Source: Agrypnia vestita
Taxonomy: Eukaryota; Arthropoda; Insecta; Trichoptera; Phryganeidae
Reading direction: 5' to 3'
Length of the DNA: 64,000 bases
Assembly (NCBI GenBank): GCA_016648135.1
Contig: JADDOH010002288.1
Location: 62,001-126,000, forward strand
The position numbers were made by a program, and so were the translations under genes. The notes below the pieces were generated by a model. That model was given only the letters and a program-made list of their open reading frames with translations. It was not told the DNA's origin and ran no database searches. This document shows positions 57,501 to 60,654 of the stretch, piece after piece. The first letter of the stretch is position 1, and every line of letters starts with the position of its first letter.

Positions 57501-60482
57501 CCTCTCTAGTCTTGATCGAACCTAATATCTATCGTGTCGATATTAATATTTCACTGATGATTTGACATTTCTTATAGAAAATTAAAGAAGACACTTTAGC
57601 TCGTATTCTTCTCGCTTCTATTTGCCAGCTTTACGGAGGAATGGGTTGGGCTGTAAGTTAACATGATTACCAGCAATTCACACCAGGCCACGGCCACACC
57701 GGTTTGCGTGTCGAGACCGTGGTACACAGTCTTGAACGATCCCCTGCCGACTTCTTTGTCGTACTTGAAGAACCTGAAAAAATGACACAACAATTTTAAT
57801 ATAAAAAAATTGAGAAAAATCTTTACGGAAAGATTAATATGTTTCCTGCAACCTATGCAATTTAATAAAAAAGAAAAGTATTAAATCATGCCTTAGTACA
57901 ATCTCTCTTACAGTATGGCATTATTTGACGGGGGGGCGTGGGGTATATAAATCCAACCTATAGCCATTAATTATAAATAAATGATTTTCAAAGGAAGCAA
58001 ACACTTGGTGGTGATACATTATAATTAAATAAATAATAATAACTTTGTTATATACCACTTATATTTATTAAAAATCCAACCGGGTTTCGCTACTACCGTA
58101 GCTTCTTCAGGGATCTTAACAGACTAAACATACAAAAGTTATGCGCTTATATACTAGTGTGAAAGGTGGAAGGATTATCCATAAAAACGGAATAGGAAAT
58201 AGATTAGATAATTTAGAGGCATTAGAGATAAGAAAAGCCATTAATTTAAATCATAAAATAATTAATAATCAAATAAATTTGTCTTATAGTCCACTCTTAA
58301 ATATGTTCCCTCTTAATAATAATATTCCCTGTATAATCCCACCCCCTACCCCCACTATTGGCACTCCGTCCTTCCACCTTTCACACTAGTATATAAGCGC
58401 ATAACTTTTGTATGTTTAGACAGTTAAGATCCCTGAAGAAGCTACGGTAGTAGCGAAACCCGGTTGGATTTTTAATAAATATAAGTGGTGTATAATAAAG
58501 TTATTATTTTTTATTTAATTATAAATAAATGAATTATTATTAATATATATAAATTATAGAAGTCTCACAGAGACAACGTTATTTATAAGGGAAATGTATA
58601 AGGAAGTCTCTTCAGGGTTTATGACCTATGGTAAATATTGCATTTACAAAATTATTTTTCCGAATACAGGCAAAAAATGTACATTTTTAACAAAATTGAC
58701 GGTTTTTTACAAGTCTTACAATTTTTGGTTAATTTCGCAATTTTCTACTTTACTTAACAAAGGATTTTTTTAAAAATAATTTTCTTAATTCAAGGACCAC
58801 AAGTCTCACTTGCTATGCTTTACGAGTTTTACGATTTTTGGCTAATTTCGCAATTTTTTACTTAACAAAGGATTTTTTTAAAAATAATTTTCAATCAAAT
58901 AAATAATATTTGCGCAAGAGGACCTTCCACAAGGAGACACGCCGATGGGTTCCTCCTCATCTTCCTTGTGCCCCTCCTCGCGGTCGAGCTTCTTCTGCAG
59001 TTCCAGCTTCTCCAGATCGTAGATCGGCCCGTACACCAGACCTGGACACACACGGACATAACATTTAGGCGTAAAGTAAATTGACGATACATTTGATTCG
59101 TACTCGAGAGAAAGGTGATTGGCGTTTGTGTTGATTGAACCCAGCTTGAACGAGTTGATAATCATGCCTAGCTAGGATAACAAATTTCCTTAGCTGGAGA
59201 CGAGGTATGCGAAGTGTCTTTAAATCTTTAAATAATATCAAACCTTTATTTTTTCCACTCAAACAAACGCACAAGAGACGTGGAGATAATAATAACAATA
59301 ATAAGCGCATAATATGTATACGGCGCCATTTTCCTGAGTACTCACCTCAAGTGTGCTTCACACAAAAAAATTTTTTTACAAAACAACTTACTGGCTAAAA
59401 CACATATTTACTATTACGTATACACTGGATGACATGCAAAAATTGGAATTTACAGTTTAAACTTGAGTTGAGAATGCCAGTAAGAATTAGGTATTTTCAC
59501 AGATTGCACAATAGGAGTGTAAAATATTAGGTAGTGTTGTAACGGTCTGTGTAGGGGACACGAAGTAACAAAGTGTAGTCAGTATCCGTCAGATGTCATG
59601 TCAGTTGCTGTGAAATGACAGCTTATTGCATCAAATTTAGCCAAAAGCTTGGCGAATTTTTGGCGACAATGCTATGAGCATCTCACGAATAAAGGAGTAA
59701 AACAACCGCTTCAAAGATGGGCGCACATCAGTGGACAGAGAACCGTGACCCGATAGCCGAACCAACAATTTAATTGACGTGTCACAGTCTGAAAACTTGC
59801 GAAAAAGGTGAGGGTAAGCATTGGAGGGGTACACTCAAATTTGACCAAGGATTTAGGCTTGAAGAGTGTCCGCAAAATTCATGAAAAAAGCCTCTTAAAG
59901 AGATCCGATTTGAATCAAGAGAAGAGATACGCAGAAGCAATGGCCCAGCAGAACGCCACCCCAAAAGATGAGTTCCGGAAGTATTTCCAACAGTGGCAGG
60001 ATCACTGGGAGAAGTGTGTGCATTACCAAGGAGACTACCTTGAAGGAGATCAGAGTAAGTACAGTATGTGTGATTAAATGCGTTTCTGCCGACCAATGGT
60101 TCGATATGTTTTAAAACACATCCCTTAGTTTTTAGAAGTCGGGTTAGTATTCATTCGGTCTAGATATAATGTTAAAAAATAATCTTCCAATGTTTCTAAA
60201 ACAAAACTCACTGCATACTTCCAGTGCTCACGACGAACAATGGAATCTCAACAAAAGAAAGGTCAAAAAACTTGGCGTCGGGTGTCACGCAAAGAGACAG
60301 GAAAAAGAAACGTGTGGATAACAGAGCGAGAGGCAAGACAGCAGTCTAGGTAATGGAATATGCTTTTACGTACCTTTAAAGTCCGATGCGTCGGTCTGCC
60401 CCGCCTCGGCCGCAGCGGCTTCCACCGGGGCGGGCGAGTGCGCTCCCTGCAGCCCCTTCTCCTCTATCTCAATATTCTCTTC
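18947..60482 (-). CDS. Wnk: WNK (with-no-lysine) serine/threonine kinase gene, 25 hand-joined exons
   Basis: WNK kinases are cytosolic chloride- and osmolarity-sensing kinases that phosphorylate SPAK/OSR1 (Frayed in flies), which in turn regulate cation-chloride cotransporters. Seen here: a glycine loop [11 protein letters not shown] with the lysine moved into it, AWCELL where other kinases carry the beta-3 lysine, HRDLKCDN catalytic loop, GDLGLATL in place of DFG, and the activation segment [19 protein letters not shown]2-like domain follows the kinase, then a glutamine-rich region, a second PF2-like domain and RFxV-type motifs, in the order known for animal WNKs. All 25 exons join in phase with GT-AG junctions to about 2,250 residues, close to what I recall for the fly protein. 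The span given is the coding extent within the window; introns are up to a few kb and full of transposons. The start codon is not confirmed. The kinase assignment is very secure; single C-terminal junctions less so. Confidence 0.96.
19055..19393 (+). mobile_element. Non-autonomous Helitron-like element
   Basis: Starts tactaataaataaagaggta, aagtttgtaag..., a start shared with 34452 onward, and ends gcgggcacagctagt, a typical 3' CTAG end of insect Helitron/Helentron elements. No protein coded. Confidence 0.65.
19391..19785. mobile_element. Foldback element with a hammerhead-like core (type 2)
   Basis: Arms 19393-19455 and 19718-19783 are inverted repeats (caactttgtatgaaaccatg / catacaaagttg). 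Beside the right arm, 19688-19712 reads CTGACGA, A, GCTTG-AGT-CAAGC, GAAA, which is the hammerhead-like layout also seen at 21119-21144 and 58433-58458 but with a different paired stem. No ORF. The left arm lacks the core. Confidence 0.6.
20182..21210. mobile_element. Foldback element with hammerhead-like cores (type 1), split by a DNA transposon
   Basis: Left arm 20182-20221 continues at 21047-21113; the right arm is 21115-21210. The right arm holds CTGAAGA (21119-21125), A, GCTAC-GGTC-GTAGC, GAAA (21141-21144). The left arm holds the same core on the minus strand with the loop changed and GAAA mutated to GAAT. Same family as 58019-58524. A transposon occupies 20222-21043. Confidence 0.7.
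20222..21043. mobile_element. Non-autonomous DNA transposon, PIF/Harbinger-like, TTA duplication
   Basis: Begins GGGAACGTACCCATACTACG and ends with its inverse, 822 bases long, flanked by TTA on both sides (20219-20221, 21044-21046). A 3-base TTA target duplication is typical of PIF/Harbinger. G-runs near both ends. A 78-codon frame at 20498-20734 ([14 protein letters not shown]...) is not recognised; it could be a transposase scrap. Confidence 0.75.
21652..22194 (-). CDS. Wnk: WNK exon: long C-terminal exon
   Basis: About 181 codons: [20 protein letters not shown], then [36 protein letters not shown], and an acidic EGEG-type stretch, closing [10 protein letters not shown]. Acceptor tcgtag, donor GAAGA/gtaagt at 21651. 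The frame stays open past the donor to a stop at 21605, so a non-spliced 3' end is also possible. GC content is much higher than the surroundings. Confidence 0.88.
22197..22745. other. WNK intron, nothing else recognised
   Basis: AT-rich intron between the exons at 22194 and 22746. The short open frames have no support. Confidence 0.6.
22746..22844 (-). CDS. Wnk: WNK exon: C-terminal
   Basis: Reads [20 protein letters not shown] and [12 protein letters not shown]. Acceptor aatttcag, donor CCAG/gtaaat; one base over joins GA of the next exon (Gly-Lys-Ser). GC-rich against an AT-rich intron. Confidence 0.82.
23340..23805 (+). pseudogene. Non-LTR retrotransposon ORF2 C-terminus, decayed
   Basis: Reads [40 protein letters not shown], a stop, then [40 protein letters not shown] and [13 protein letters not shown]. 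The order 'TLVYGHE-W-LTE', 'QLR-LGH-LRM', 'GRPR--W' is the usual end of LINE ORF2 proteins in insects. One internal stop, 5' truncated, inside a WNK intron in the opposite orientation to the gene. Confidence 0.9.
24238..24286 (-). CDS. Wnk: WNK exon: micro-exon (49 bp)
   Basis: Reads [16 protein letters not shown]. Acceptor atttcag and donor GCCT/gtaagt are strong. The single left-over T joins CC of the next exon (Ser). Flanking frames fit, but its short length makes it less certain and it may be alternatively spliced. Confidence 0.7.
24471..24960 (+). mobile_element. pogo-like element, truncated copy
   Basis: Starts TA-CAGTAGAACCTCGTTAATTCG and shares aattttgtgaaaattgtctg, caagatatcatttctatta and tgttctcacttgcgaaaaat with the copy at 32811-34074. 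Right end not found. Confidence 0.65.
25020..25200 (-). repeat. Hairpin sequence with a degenerate hammerhead-like core
   Basis: 25118-25145 and 25160-25187 are 28-base inverted repeats (ctatggtgg...gtggac). On the minus strand 25057-25031 reads CTGATGA...GAAAC, but the stem between them pairs poorly. Possibly related to the foldback elements. Confidence 0.4.
25236..25372 (+). repeat. Dispersed repeat piece (copy 2 of 3)
   Basis: gttcttaggttttcacggcc ... tgtgtcttctggggtattat ... tttcggatcccattgcaggg. Same block as 14430-14545 (minus) and 46590-46690. No coding function recognised. Confidence 0.65.
25519..25593 (-). CDS. Wnk: WNK exon: small acidic exon
   Basis: 25 codons, phase 0 both sides: [20 protein letters not shown] then APDHH. 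Acceptor ctccgcag, donor CAT/gtgagc. A DNA-transposon end (CAGTGGTACC at 25616) lies only about 20 bases upstream of the acceptor. Confidence 0.8.
25616..26216. mobile_element. Non-autonomous DNA transposon, ends CAGTGGTACC
   Basis: Left CAGTGGTACCTCCACATACG; right ...gacgtaccacta. Terminal repeats match over about 10 bases, TA adjacent on both sides. The style is Tc1/mariner-pogo-like. No ORF. It lies about 20 bases from the acceptor of the 25519-25593 exon. Confidence 0.5.
26199..26355 (+). repeat. Dispersed repeat, pair of 28568-28702
   Basis: Shares ccactataacttggc, aacagaagttgccagg, tgtaaatttattacacaa and gaatgtccggtgac with 28568-28702. Confidence 0.75.
26723..26869 (-). CDS. Wnk: WNK exon: His-rich and helical
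   Basis: 49 codons, phase 0 both sides: [40 protein letters not shown] and [10 protein letters not shown] short helix ([11 protein letters not shown]) sits between two histidine clusters. Acceptor attacag, donor AAG/gtacta. Confidence 0.87.
27358..27456 (-). CDS. Wnk: WNK exon: Ser/Pro-rich
   Basis: 33 codons, phase 0 both sides: [19 protein letters not shown], then [14 protein letters not shown]. Several S-P dipeptides are potential proline-directed phosphosites (inference). Acceptor tctccag, donor AAG/gtttgt. Confidence 0.85.
28172..28260 (-). CDS. Wnk: WNK exon: conserved C-terminal helix
   Basis: Reads [20 protein letters not shown] and LQAKLASIS. An amphipathic helix ([12 protein letters not shown]) suggests a structured C-terminal element. 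Acceptor tttttag, donor TCT/gtaagt, phase 0 at the end. Confidence 0.85.
28568..28702 (+). repeat. Dispersed repeat, pair of 26199-26355
   Basis: Same blocks in the same order as 26199-26355, about 85-90% alike by eye. Sits next to the LINE relic at 28690-29110. Confidence 0.75.
28690..29110 (-). pseudogene. Non-LTR retrotransposon ORF2 fragment, decayed
   Basis: Reads (VPTL)[64 protein letters not shown]. This is the stretch just before the C-terminal 'GH-ER' motif of a common insect LINE, the same type whose end is at 56740-57046. Stops on both sides. Confidence 0.88.
29121..29444 (-). pseudogene. Non-LTR retrotransposon ORF2 C-terminus (second type)
   Basis: Reads [60 protein letters not shown]. 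The 'S-V-YG---WG', 'LQ-R-IK-I', 'L-ILP----F' spacing is that of Jockey/CR1-like ORF2 C-termini. Open for 107 codons but lacks the catalytic domain. Confidence 0.8.
29619..29675 (+). repeat. Short repeat shared with 38494-38552
   Basis: aaaagtactgttacttttga cgggttgcagctagtt in both; the end ...GCAGCTAG(TT) resembles a Helitron 3' end. Confidence 0.5.
29690..31725. other. GC-patchy block in a WNK intron, possible retroelement remnant
   Basis: Composition switches to CpG-rich patches at 29740-30010, 30480-30800 and 31210-31300. tgtaacgccccaaataaag (about 30286) looks like the start of an LTR, and an aataaa lies at 30448. At 31310-31371 an inverted CCAAT (attgg) is followed by TATAAATA, a promoter-like layout. 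Open frames (94 codons at 29791, 73 at 31382) are unrecognised. No target duplication or paired LTR was found. Confidence 0.35.
31364..31371 (+). promoter_or_regulatory. Candidate TATA box
   Basis: TATAAATA, with tcattggttt about 50 bases upstream and a GC-rich segment before it. It points away from WNK transcription, so if real it belongs to an inserted element. Confidence 0.25.
31726..31809 (-). CDS. Wnk: WNK exon: small Gly/Pro exon
   Basis: Reads [18 protein letters not shown] and PPYHAPNLV. Acceptor tttctgcag and donor GTTG/gtacgt are strong. One left-over base joins GA of the next exon as Gly (NLV-G-TDQ). Frame is kept on both sides. Confidence 0.82.
31980..32523 (+). mobile_element. 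Mariner element with internal deletion
   Basis: Inverted ends GGTGTACCCATAAGTAATCA (left) and its inverse (right), flanked by TA. 544 bases, against about 1.3 kb for an intact mariner. Confidence 0.9.
32140..32430 (+). pseudogene. Mariner transposase, N-terminal HTH fused to the last residues
   Basis: Reads [54 protein letters not shown], which are the DNA-binding half of a mariner transposase. It then jumps directly to (in another frame) [14 protein letters not shown] and a stop, which is the C-terminal end of such transposases. The whole DDE catalytic core is missing, so the protein cannot be active. Confidence 0.9.
32811..34074. mobile_element. pogo-like non-autonomous element with internal duplication and nested MITE
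   Basis: Left TA-CAGTAAAACGTCGTTAATTCG, right cgaattcacggggttttactg. 32830-33010 and 33650-33860 are two diverged versions of the same interior (gaaattcgcc, aaatcattt, gacatatttg). MITE family C occupies 33534-33645. No transposase. Confidence 0.7.
33534..33645. repeat. MITE family C, copy nested in the pogo-like element
   Basis: Left tagtagccggcaaacatcgt, right gatgtttgccggctactgta; interior ggcgtagtgggggaaagttt as in the other copies. Confidence 0.8.
34445..35245 (+). mobile_element. Helitron-like element interrupted by a hAT-like element
   Basis: tactaatatataaagaggta, aagtttgtaag, ctactcaaccgattc, and gagcgatgcattttt match 19055-19393. The match breaks at 34727 where the hAT-like insertion begins and resumes weakly after 35211. 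Confidence 0.65.
34727..35211. mobile_element. hAT-like non-autonomous element
   Basis: Inverted ends TAGGGAATGCAATCCCG, 485 bases. Flanking 8-mers GTTGATAT (left) and GTTGACAA (right) match at 6 of 8, consistent with a diverged 8-base target duplication. The TAGGG start and 8-base duplication are hAT-like. Confidence 0.7.
35271..35350 (-). CDS. Wnk: WNK exon: small Q/L-rich exon
   Basis: Reads [20 protein letters not shown] and TLLRSA. Acceptor gctgag/cagg is used because it completes the GG left by the previous exon. Donor GCCA/gtaagc leaves one base. A SINE copy sits about 180 bases upstream in the same intron. Confidence 0.8.
35527..35708 (+). mobile_element. tRNA-derived SINE, copy 1
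   Basis: TGGTGCAGTGG (35538-35548) fits a pol III A box exactly; the B box is degenerate (ggcttgagcc). Then agcaagttagtcctattttc, agcacaagcgtttagcttag and the tail gcatctctatt. Two further copies on the minus strand at 41311-41490 and 61058-61262. Confidence 0.88.
35796..36475. repeat. MITE family A, composite copy
   Basis: Left cagtgtgtctcatagctagt, right ctactagctatgagaaacac. The right half (gagttgtattgaagtgaatg ... cctgtaaggtttt) occurs twice (about 36028-36235 and 36245-36455), so the copy is 680 bases, not about 375. Flanked by TA-rich sequence. Confidence 0.85.
36476..36587. repeat. TA microsatellite
   Basis: Long (TA)n with interruptions, directly at the right end of the MITE copy. 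Confidence 0.95.
36759..38275 (-). CDS. Wnk: WNK exon: long disordered exon with RFxV-type docking motifs
   Basis: About 505 codons. It opens [18 protein letters not shown], runs through acidic Ser/Thr/Pro-rich sequence, then [16 protein letters not shown] (an RFxV motif, about 37585-37610), [16 protein letters not shown] (a KFxV variant, about 37375-37410), proline-rich patches, and a Q/N/M-rich end with [12 protein letters not shown]. RFxV motifs dock the CCT domain of SPAK/OSR1/Frayed, so this is a likely substrate-docking region (established for the family; inferred here). Acceptor tttcag at 38276-38278, donor GGGG/gtgagt. The open frame upstream of the acceptor is intron read-through. 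Confidence 0.92.
38276..39254. other. WNK intron with short repeat
   Basis: Contains the 29619-type repeat piece at 38494-38552 and a short (TA)n. Nothing else recognised. Confidence 0.5.
39255..39398 (-). CDS. Wnk: WNK exon: second PF2-like domain, second part
   Basis: Exactly 48 codons, phase 0 both sides: [40 protein letters not shown] and LKLNVNDK. The helix with LVSNxLLPE and FIELVKDI completes the fold begun in the previous exon. Acceptor ggctgcag, donor AAG/gtacga. Confidence 0.93.
40543..40857. repeat. MITE family D (ends ATCGTAGAACAATGACG), copy 1
   Basis: Left gatagtagaacaatgacgga, right catgcgtcgttattctacga. Interior actatatttaaggtt, aaataactaacccaaagttt and gagctatgacataaa is shared with 48964-49260. 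About 315 bases, no ORF. Confidence 0.8.
40975..41730. repeat. Dispersed repeat, copy 2 (opposite orientation to 1-910)
   Basis: Matches 1-412 and 824-905 in reverse complement. Lacks the 410-base block present at 413-823. Interrupted by SINE copy 2 at 41311-41490. Confidence 0.8.
41311..41490 (-). mobile_element. tRNA-derived SINE, copy 2
   Basis: On the minus strand: tggtcctgtggttagg (A-box region), gcgggttcgaacctc (B box GGTTCGA), the same body as copy 1 and an A-rich end. actatt flanks both sides. The related repeat at 1-290 has the same place empty. Confidence 0.9.
42013..42230 (-). CDS. Wnk: WNK exon: second PF2-like domain, first part
   Basis: Reads [18 protein letters not shown] (basic, serine-rich) then [20 protein letters not shown] and [26 protein letters not shown] followed by VTFKFxxxxxxPEE/AIA is the signature of the second PF2-like domain of animal WNKs. 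Two acceptors three bases apart (start 42230 or 42227) both keep frame. Donor CTG/gtgagg, phase 0. GC-rich compared with its introns. Confidence 0.93.
42425..42960 (-). pseudogene. Non-LTR retrotransposon ORF2 C-terminus with microsatellite tail
   Basis: Reads [95 protein letters not shown], then [20 protein letters not shown]. This is the RT C-terminal region of a CR1-type LINE in nearly intact frame (119 codons). It ends at a (TAA)n-type tail at 42425-42443. The 5' part is missing. Confidence 0.92.
43012..43386. repeat. MITE family A, best full copy
   Basis: Left gggtgtctcatagctagtag, right ctactagttttgagacaccc; TA on both flanks; about 375 bases. Lies 160 bases from the donor of the large Q-rich WNK exon. 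Other pieces: 5022-5160, 51840-51955. Confidence 0.88.
43547..45567 (-). CDS. Wnk: WNK exon: 2-kb glutamine-rich exon
   Basis: About 674 codons, dominated by glutamine with leucine, methionine, histidine and tyrosine. Runs of Q are encoded by mixed CAG and CAA, so they are not a pure trinucleotide repeat. A semi-regular unit resembling (E)YQKMLQQQ recurs between about 43.85 and 44.25 kb. No folded domain is seen. The exon ends QAASQPPD at GACG/gtaagt (43546), and the open frame runs on past the donor, which is why a longer reading frame exists there. Acceptor ctgtcag at 45568. Such Q-rich regions follow the kinase in insect WNKs and are often low-complexity, condensate-prone segments (inference). 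Expression is not shown. Confidence 0.93.
45570..46279. other. WNK intron, nothing recognised
   Basis: AT-rich intron except a short GC-rich patch (ggggagcgcagtgcgtggag) near 45730. Confidence 0.5.
46280..46365 (-). CDS. Wnk: WNK exon: small Ser/Gln-rich linker
   Basis: Reads [18 protein letters not shown] and [11 protein letters not shown]. Acceptor accgcag and donor GCCTG/gtaaga are good, and the split Trp codon (TG/G) keeps frame into the large Q-rich exon. Small and compositionally biased, so likely unstructured and possibly skipped in some transcripts. Confidence 0.85.
46490..46690 (+). pseudogene. LINE ORF2 scrap joined to dispersed repeat (copy 3 of 3)
   Basis: 46490-46600 reads [30 protein letters not shown], the 'WSP-Y--H---IERIQ-KF-R' motif of Jockey-like ORF2 C-termini. 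From about 46590 the sequence becomes the gttctcaggttttcatggcc ... ttgcagggtcca repeat seen at 14430 and 25236. Confidence 0.7.
47500..47674 (-). CDS. Wnk: WNK exon: charged coiled coil turning into Q-rich region
   Basis: Reads [20 protein letters not shown] and then a glutamine run, [16 protein letters not shown] and [13 protein letters not shown] predicted helix with heptad-like leucines fits the coiled-coil segment after the PF2-like domain in WNKs. Acceptor tccgcag, donor ACACAG/gtaatg, phase 0 at the end. Confidence 0.92.
48340..48535 (+). repeat. Dispersed repeat (CAGAGAC family)
   Basis: acagagacgaagctatttac ... ggcttatgaccc ... gtaaagtgatcaccc aligns with 515-640 (cacagagacgaaactgtatt ... 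gacttatgacctg ... aagtgatcacttta), 58559-58640 and 63225-63270. Confidence 0.6.
48545..48990 (-). pseudogene. Non-LTR retrotransposon ORF2 C-terminus, decayed
   Basis: Reads [20 protein letters not shown] and, after a frameshift, [35 protein letters not shown] and a stop; 'FSFAG--MWN-LP' then 'FK--LKTH-F' is the ORF2 end. The 3' tail has gcccttggagtgtctttcac and aaaacggcgctata, as at 4960-5015. Minus strand, same as WNK. Confidence 0.85.
48964..49260. repeat. MITE family D, copy 2
   Basis: Left gatcgtaaaacaatgacgaa, right catgcgtcgttgttcaacga; interior as in 40543-40857. Confidence 0.8.
49440..50000 (+). pseudogene. Non-LTR retrotransposon ORF2 fragment (RT end to C-terminus)
   Basis: Frames in series read [66 protein letters not shown], then [20 protein letters not shown]. 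The 'E-K-RIE-AR--F---K', 'MEAWTL' and 'LGH-MR-ER' blocks are the usual ORF2 sequence of an insect LINE. Several frameshifts; opposite to WNK. Confidence 0.85.
50129..50293 (-). CDS. Wnk: WNK exon: rest of first PF2-like domain
   Basis: Reads [40 protein letters not shown] and [15 protein letters not shown]. The pattern NEAIxFxFDI, then a helix with VAxEM and a closing helix, is the PF2-like/CCT-like fold that binds RFxV peptides in this pathway. Acceptor tttcag, donor ACAG/gtacct. Confidence 0.95.
50703..50846 (-). CDS. Wnk: WNK exon: last kinase helix and start of first PF2-like domain
   Basis: Reads [20 protein letters not shown], closing the kinase domain (LLNHEFF), then [12 protein letters not shown] and [13 protein letters not shown], the first strands of the OSR1/SPAK-C-like (PF2-like) domain that follows the kinase in all animal WNKs. 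Acceptor gcctag, donor AAAAG/gtaatt. Confidence 0.95.
50850..52639. other. WNK intron, mostly unrecognised
   Basis: 51020-51300 is GC-richer with overlapping frames of about 80 codons on both strands but no recognised domain. 51840-51955 is a piece of MITE family A. 52376-52406 (ttccatgttcgcatcttcat) resembles the SINE tail. The rest is AT-rich. Confidence 0.45.
52640..52728 (-). CDS. Wnk: WNK exon: end of kinase C-lobe
   Basis: Reads [20 protein letters not shown] and [14 protein letters not shown]-x-SF and the late helix with I-x-x-CI match WNK kinase C-lobes. Acceptor gttgcag, donor ACAG/gtgagc; the two left-over bases join the next exon as Arg. Confidence 0.97.
52833..52990 (-). CDS. Wnk: WNK exon: APE motif and C-lobe
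   Basis: Continues [19 protein letters not shown], then [20 protein letters not shown] and [17 protein letters not shown] and [14 protein letters not shown] are near-invariant in animal WNKs. Acceptor ttttag, donor TCG/gtacgt, phase 0 at the end. Confidence 0.98.
53026..53330 (-). mobile_element. Helitron-like 3' end
   Basis: On the minus strand it ends GCGTGCGAAGCCGTGCGGGC then acaactagt, the hallmark 3' end of insect Helitrons (GCGAAGCC...GCGGGCA...CTAG). Internal ttctagaaccttct-type motifs repeat several times. The 5' end was not identified. Confidence 0.75.
53880..54208. repeat. MITE, ends TAAGGGTACGAACATGCC
   Basis: Left taagggtacgaacatgccaa, agatgcctcactgcgatacc, tcgcggtc; right is the inverse through gcatgttcgtaccctta. 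Arms of about 55-60 bases; total 329 bases. The ORFs here are by-products. Confidence 0.88.
54424..54644 (-). CDS. Wnk: WNK exon: catalytic loop and activation segment
   Basis: Reads [20 protein letters not shown], then [38 protein letters not shown] supplies the catalytic aspartate. DLG replaces DFG, as in all WNKs, and this leucine belongs to the chloride-sensing site known from WNK1. The serine in SFAKS corresponds to the activating autophosphorylation site. Junctions tttcag/ttat and ATAG/gtattt are canonical. Confidence 0.98.
55558..55730 (-). CDS. Wnk: WNK exon: helix C and hinge
   Basis: Reads [18 protein letters not shown], then [18 protein letters not shown] and the hinge [15 protein letters not shown]. 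The glutamate of FREEAE is the helix-C glutamate of kinases. Acceptor tttccag; donor AAAGC/gtgagg leaves two bases, completed by T of the next exon to give GTLKAYLRRF. Confidence 0.97.
56045..56715 (+). pseudogene. IS630/Tc1-mariner-like transposase, decayed
   Basis: 56080-56145 resembles the N-terminal HTH ([16 protein letters not shown] then a stop). Later frames read [13 protein letters not shown] and, at about 56530-56650, [36 protein letters not shown]. 'SDEAHF' contains the second catalytic Asp region of this superfamily, with the usual NKQNC-type sequence after it. Broken by several stops and frameshifts. Confidence 0.8.
56740..57046 (+). pseudogene. Non-LTR retrotransposon ORF2 C-terminus with (TTAG)n tail
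   Basis: Reads [71 protein letters not shown] and SAYPCGETA. This is an almost uninterrupted C-terminus of a widespread insect LINE (91 codons). The element ends in tagttagttagttagtta. Same type as 28690-29110 and the scrap at 5632. Confidence 0.92.
57047..57670. other. WNK intron, not recognised
   Basis: 57240-57530 is less AT-rich (gtccctcgggtgaggtcaac; ctggactggcatccagttca) and may be an old repeat, but I could not assign it. Confidence 0.35.
57671..57773 (-). CDS. Wnk: WNK exon: glycine-rich loop and beta-3 strand
   Basis: Reads [19 protein letters not shown] and then [15 protein letters not shown]. The catalytic lysine of WNKs lies in the glycine loop (the K of GSFK), and cysteine occupies the usual lysine place in AWCEL. 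This is the with-no-lysine signature and the most diagnostic exon in the window. Donor CTG/gtaatc, phase 0. Confidence 0.98.
58019..58524. mobile_element. Foldback element with two hammerhead-like cores (type 1, intact)
   Basis: Arms 58019-58174 and 58369-58524 are nearly perfect inverted repeats of about 156 bases. On the right arm 58433-58439 reads CTGAAGA, then A, stem GCTAC/GTAGC with loop GGTA, then GAAA at 58455-58458; the left arm carries the same on the minus strand. The centre (about 195 bases) belongs to an 82-codon frame. Same family as 20182-21210. A link to Penelope-like elements, known to carry hammerhead ribozymes, is inference. Confidence 0.75.
58141..58389 (+). CDS. Small ORF in the foldback element, function unknown
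   Basis: 82 codons: opens [20 protein letters not shown], centre [20 protein letters not shown], then [16 protein letters not shown] and a proline-rich end. Both ends are encoded by the inverted arms. The middle 'LEALEI-K' plus 'N-Q--L--SPLL' spacing reminds me of the tail of GIY-YIG endonuclease domains in Penelope-like elements, but no catalytic GIY or YIG is present. May be chance. Confidence 0.3.
   Translation: MRLYTSVKGGRIIHKNGIGNRLDNLEALEIRKAINLNHKIINNQINLSYSPLLNMFPLNNNIPCIIPPPTPTIGTPSFHLSH
58924..59041 (-). CDS. Wnk: WNK exon: leads into the kinase domain
   Basis: Begins after tgtccag and reads [16 protein letters not shown], then a charged stretch and [10 protein letters not shown]. 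The closing Gly-Val-Ser-Pro-x-Gly-Arg is the usual WNK lead into the kinase (family knowledge). The donor is AAG/gtcctc, a weak GT site, but the two left-over bases complete AGG (Arg) with the first base of the next exon and give [13 protein letters not shown], matching the family. Confidence 0.92.
59590..60076 (+). pseudogene. Mariner-family transposase relic, middle deleted
   Basis: About 59630-59760 reads [27 protein letters not shown], resembling the N-terminal part. The frame at 59808-60077 reads [56 protein letters not shown] and LEGDQ, the conserved C-terminus. The catalytic core is lost. Lies in a WNK intron 300 bases from the first exon. Confidence 0.82.
60374..60482 (-). CDS. Wnk: WNK exon: acidic N-terminal segment
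   Basis: Starts after a tttcag acceptor and ends at AAAG/gtacg. It reads [12 protein letters not shown] and an alanine/glutamate-rich stretch, finishing ASDFK. Phase 0 at entry, one base over at exit, which joins in frame to the next exon (DFK-GLVYG). Composition is typical of the unstructured segment before a WNK kinase domain. It is more GC-rich than the flanks. Confidence 0.8.
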
Positions 60483-60654
60483 CTGAAATCACAACGCATT
60501 TCAATGTAATAAGCCGTCAGTCAAGAAGGGAACAATTAGAAATTTACACAATCACAAATCAAAACAAATCGAGCCAACACAAACTATTTATTTAAAGAGA
60601 GTCTCATTCAAATAATTTTAGTTAAGGTTTCATATTTGTGTCACGCGGTACGTG

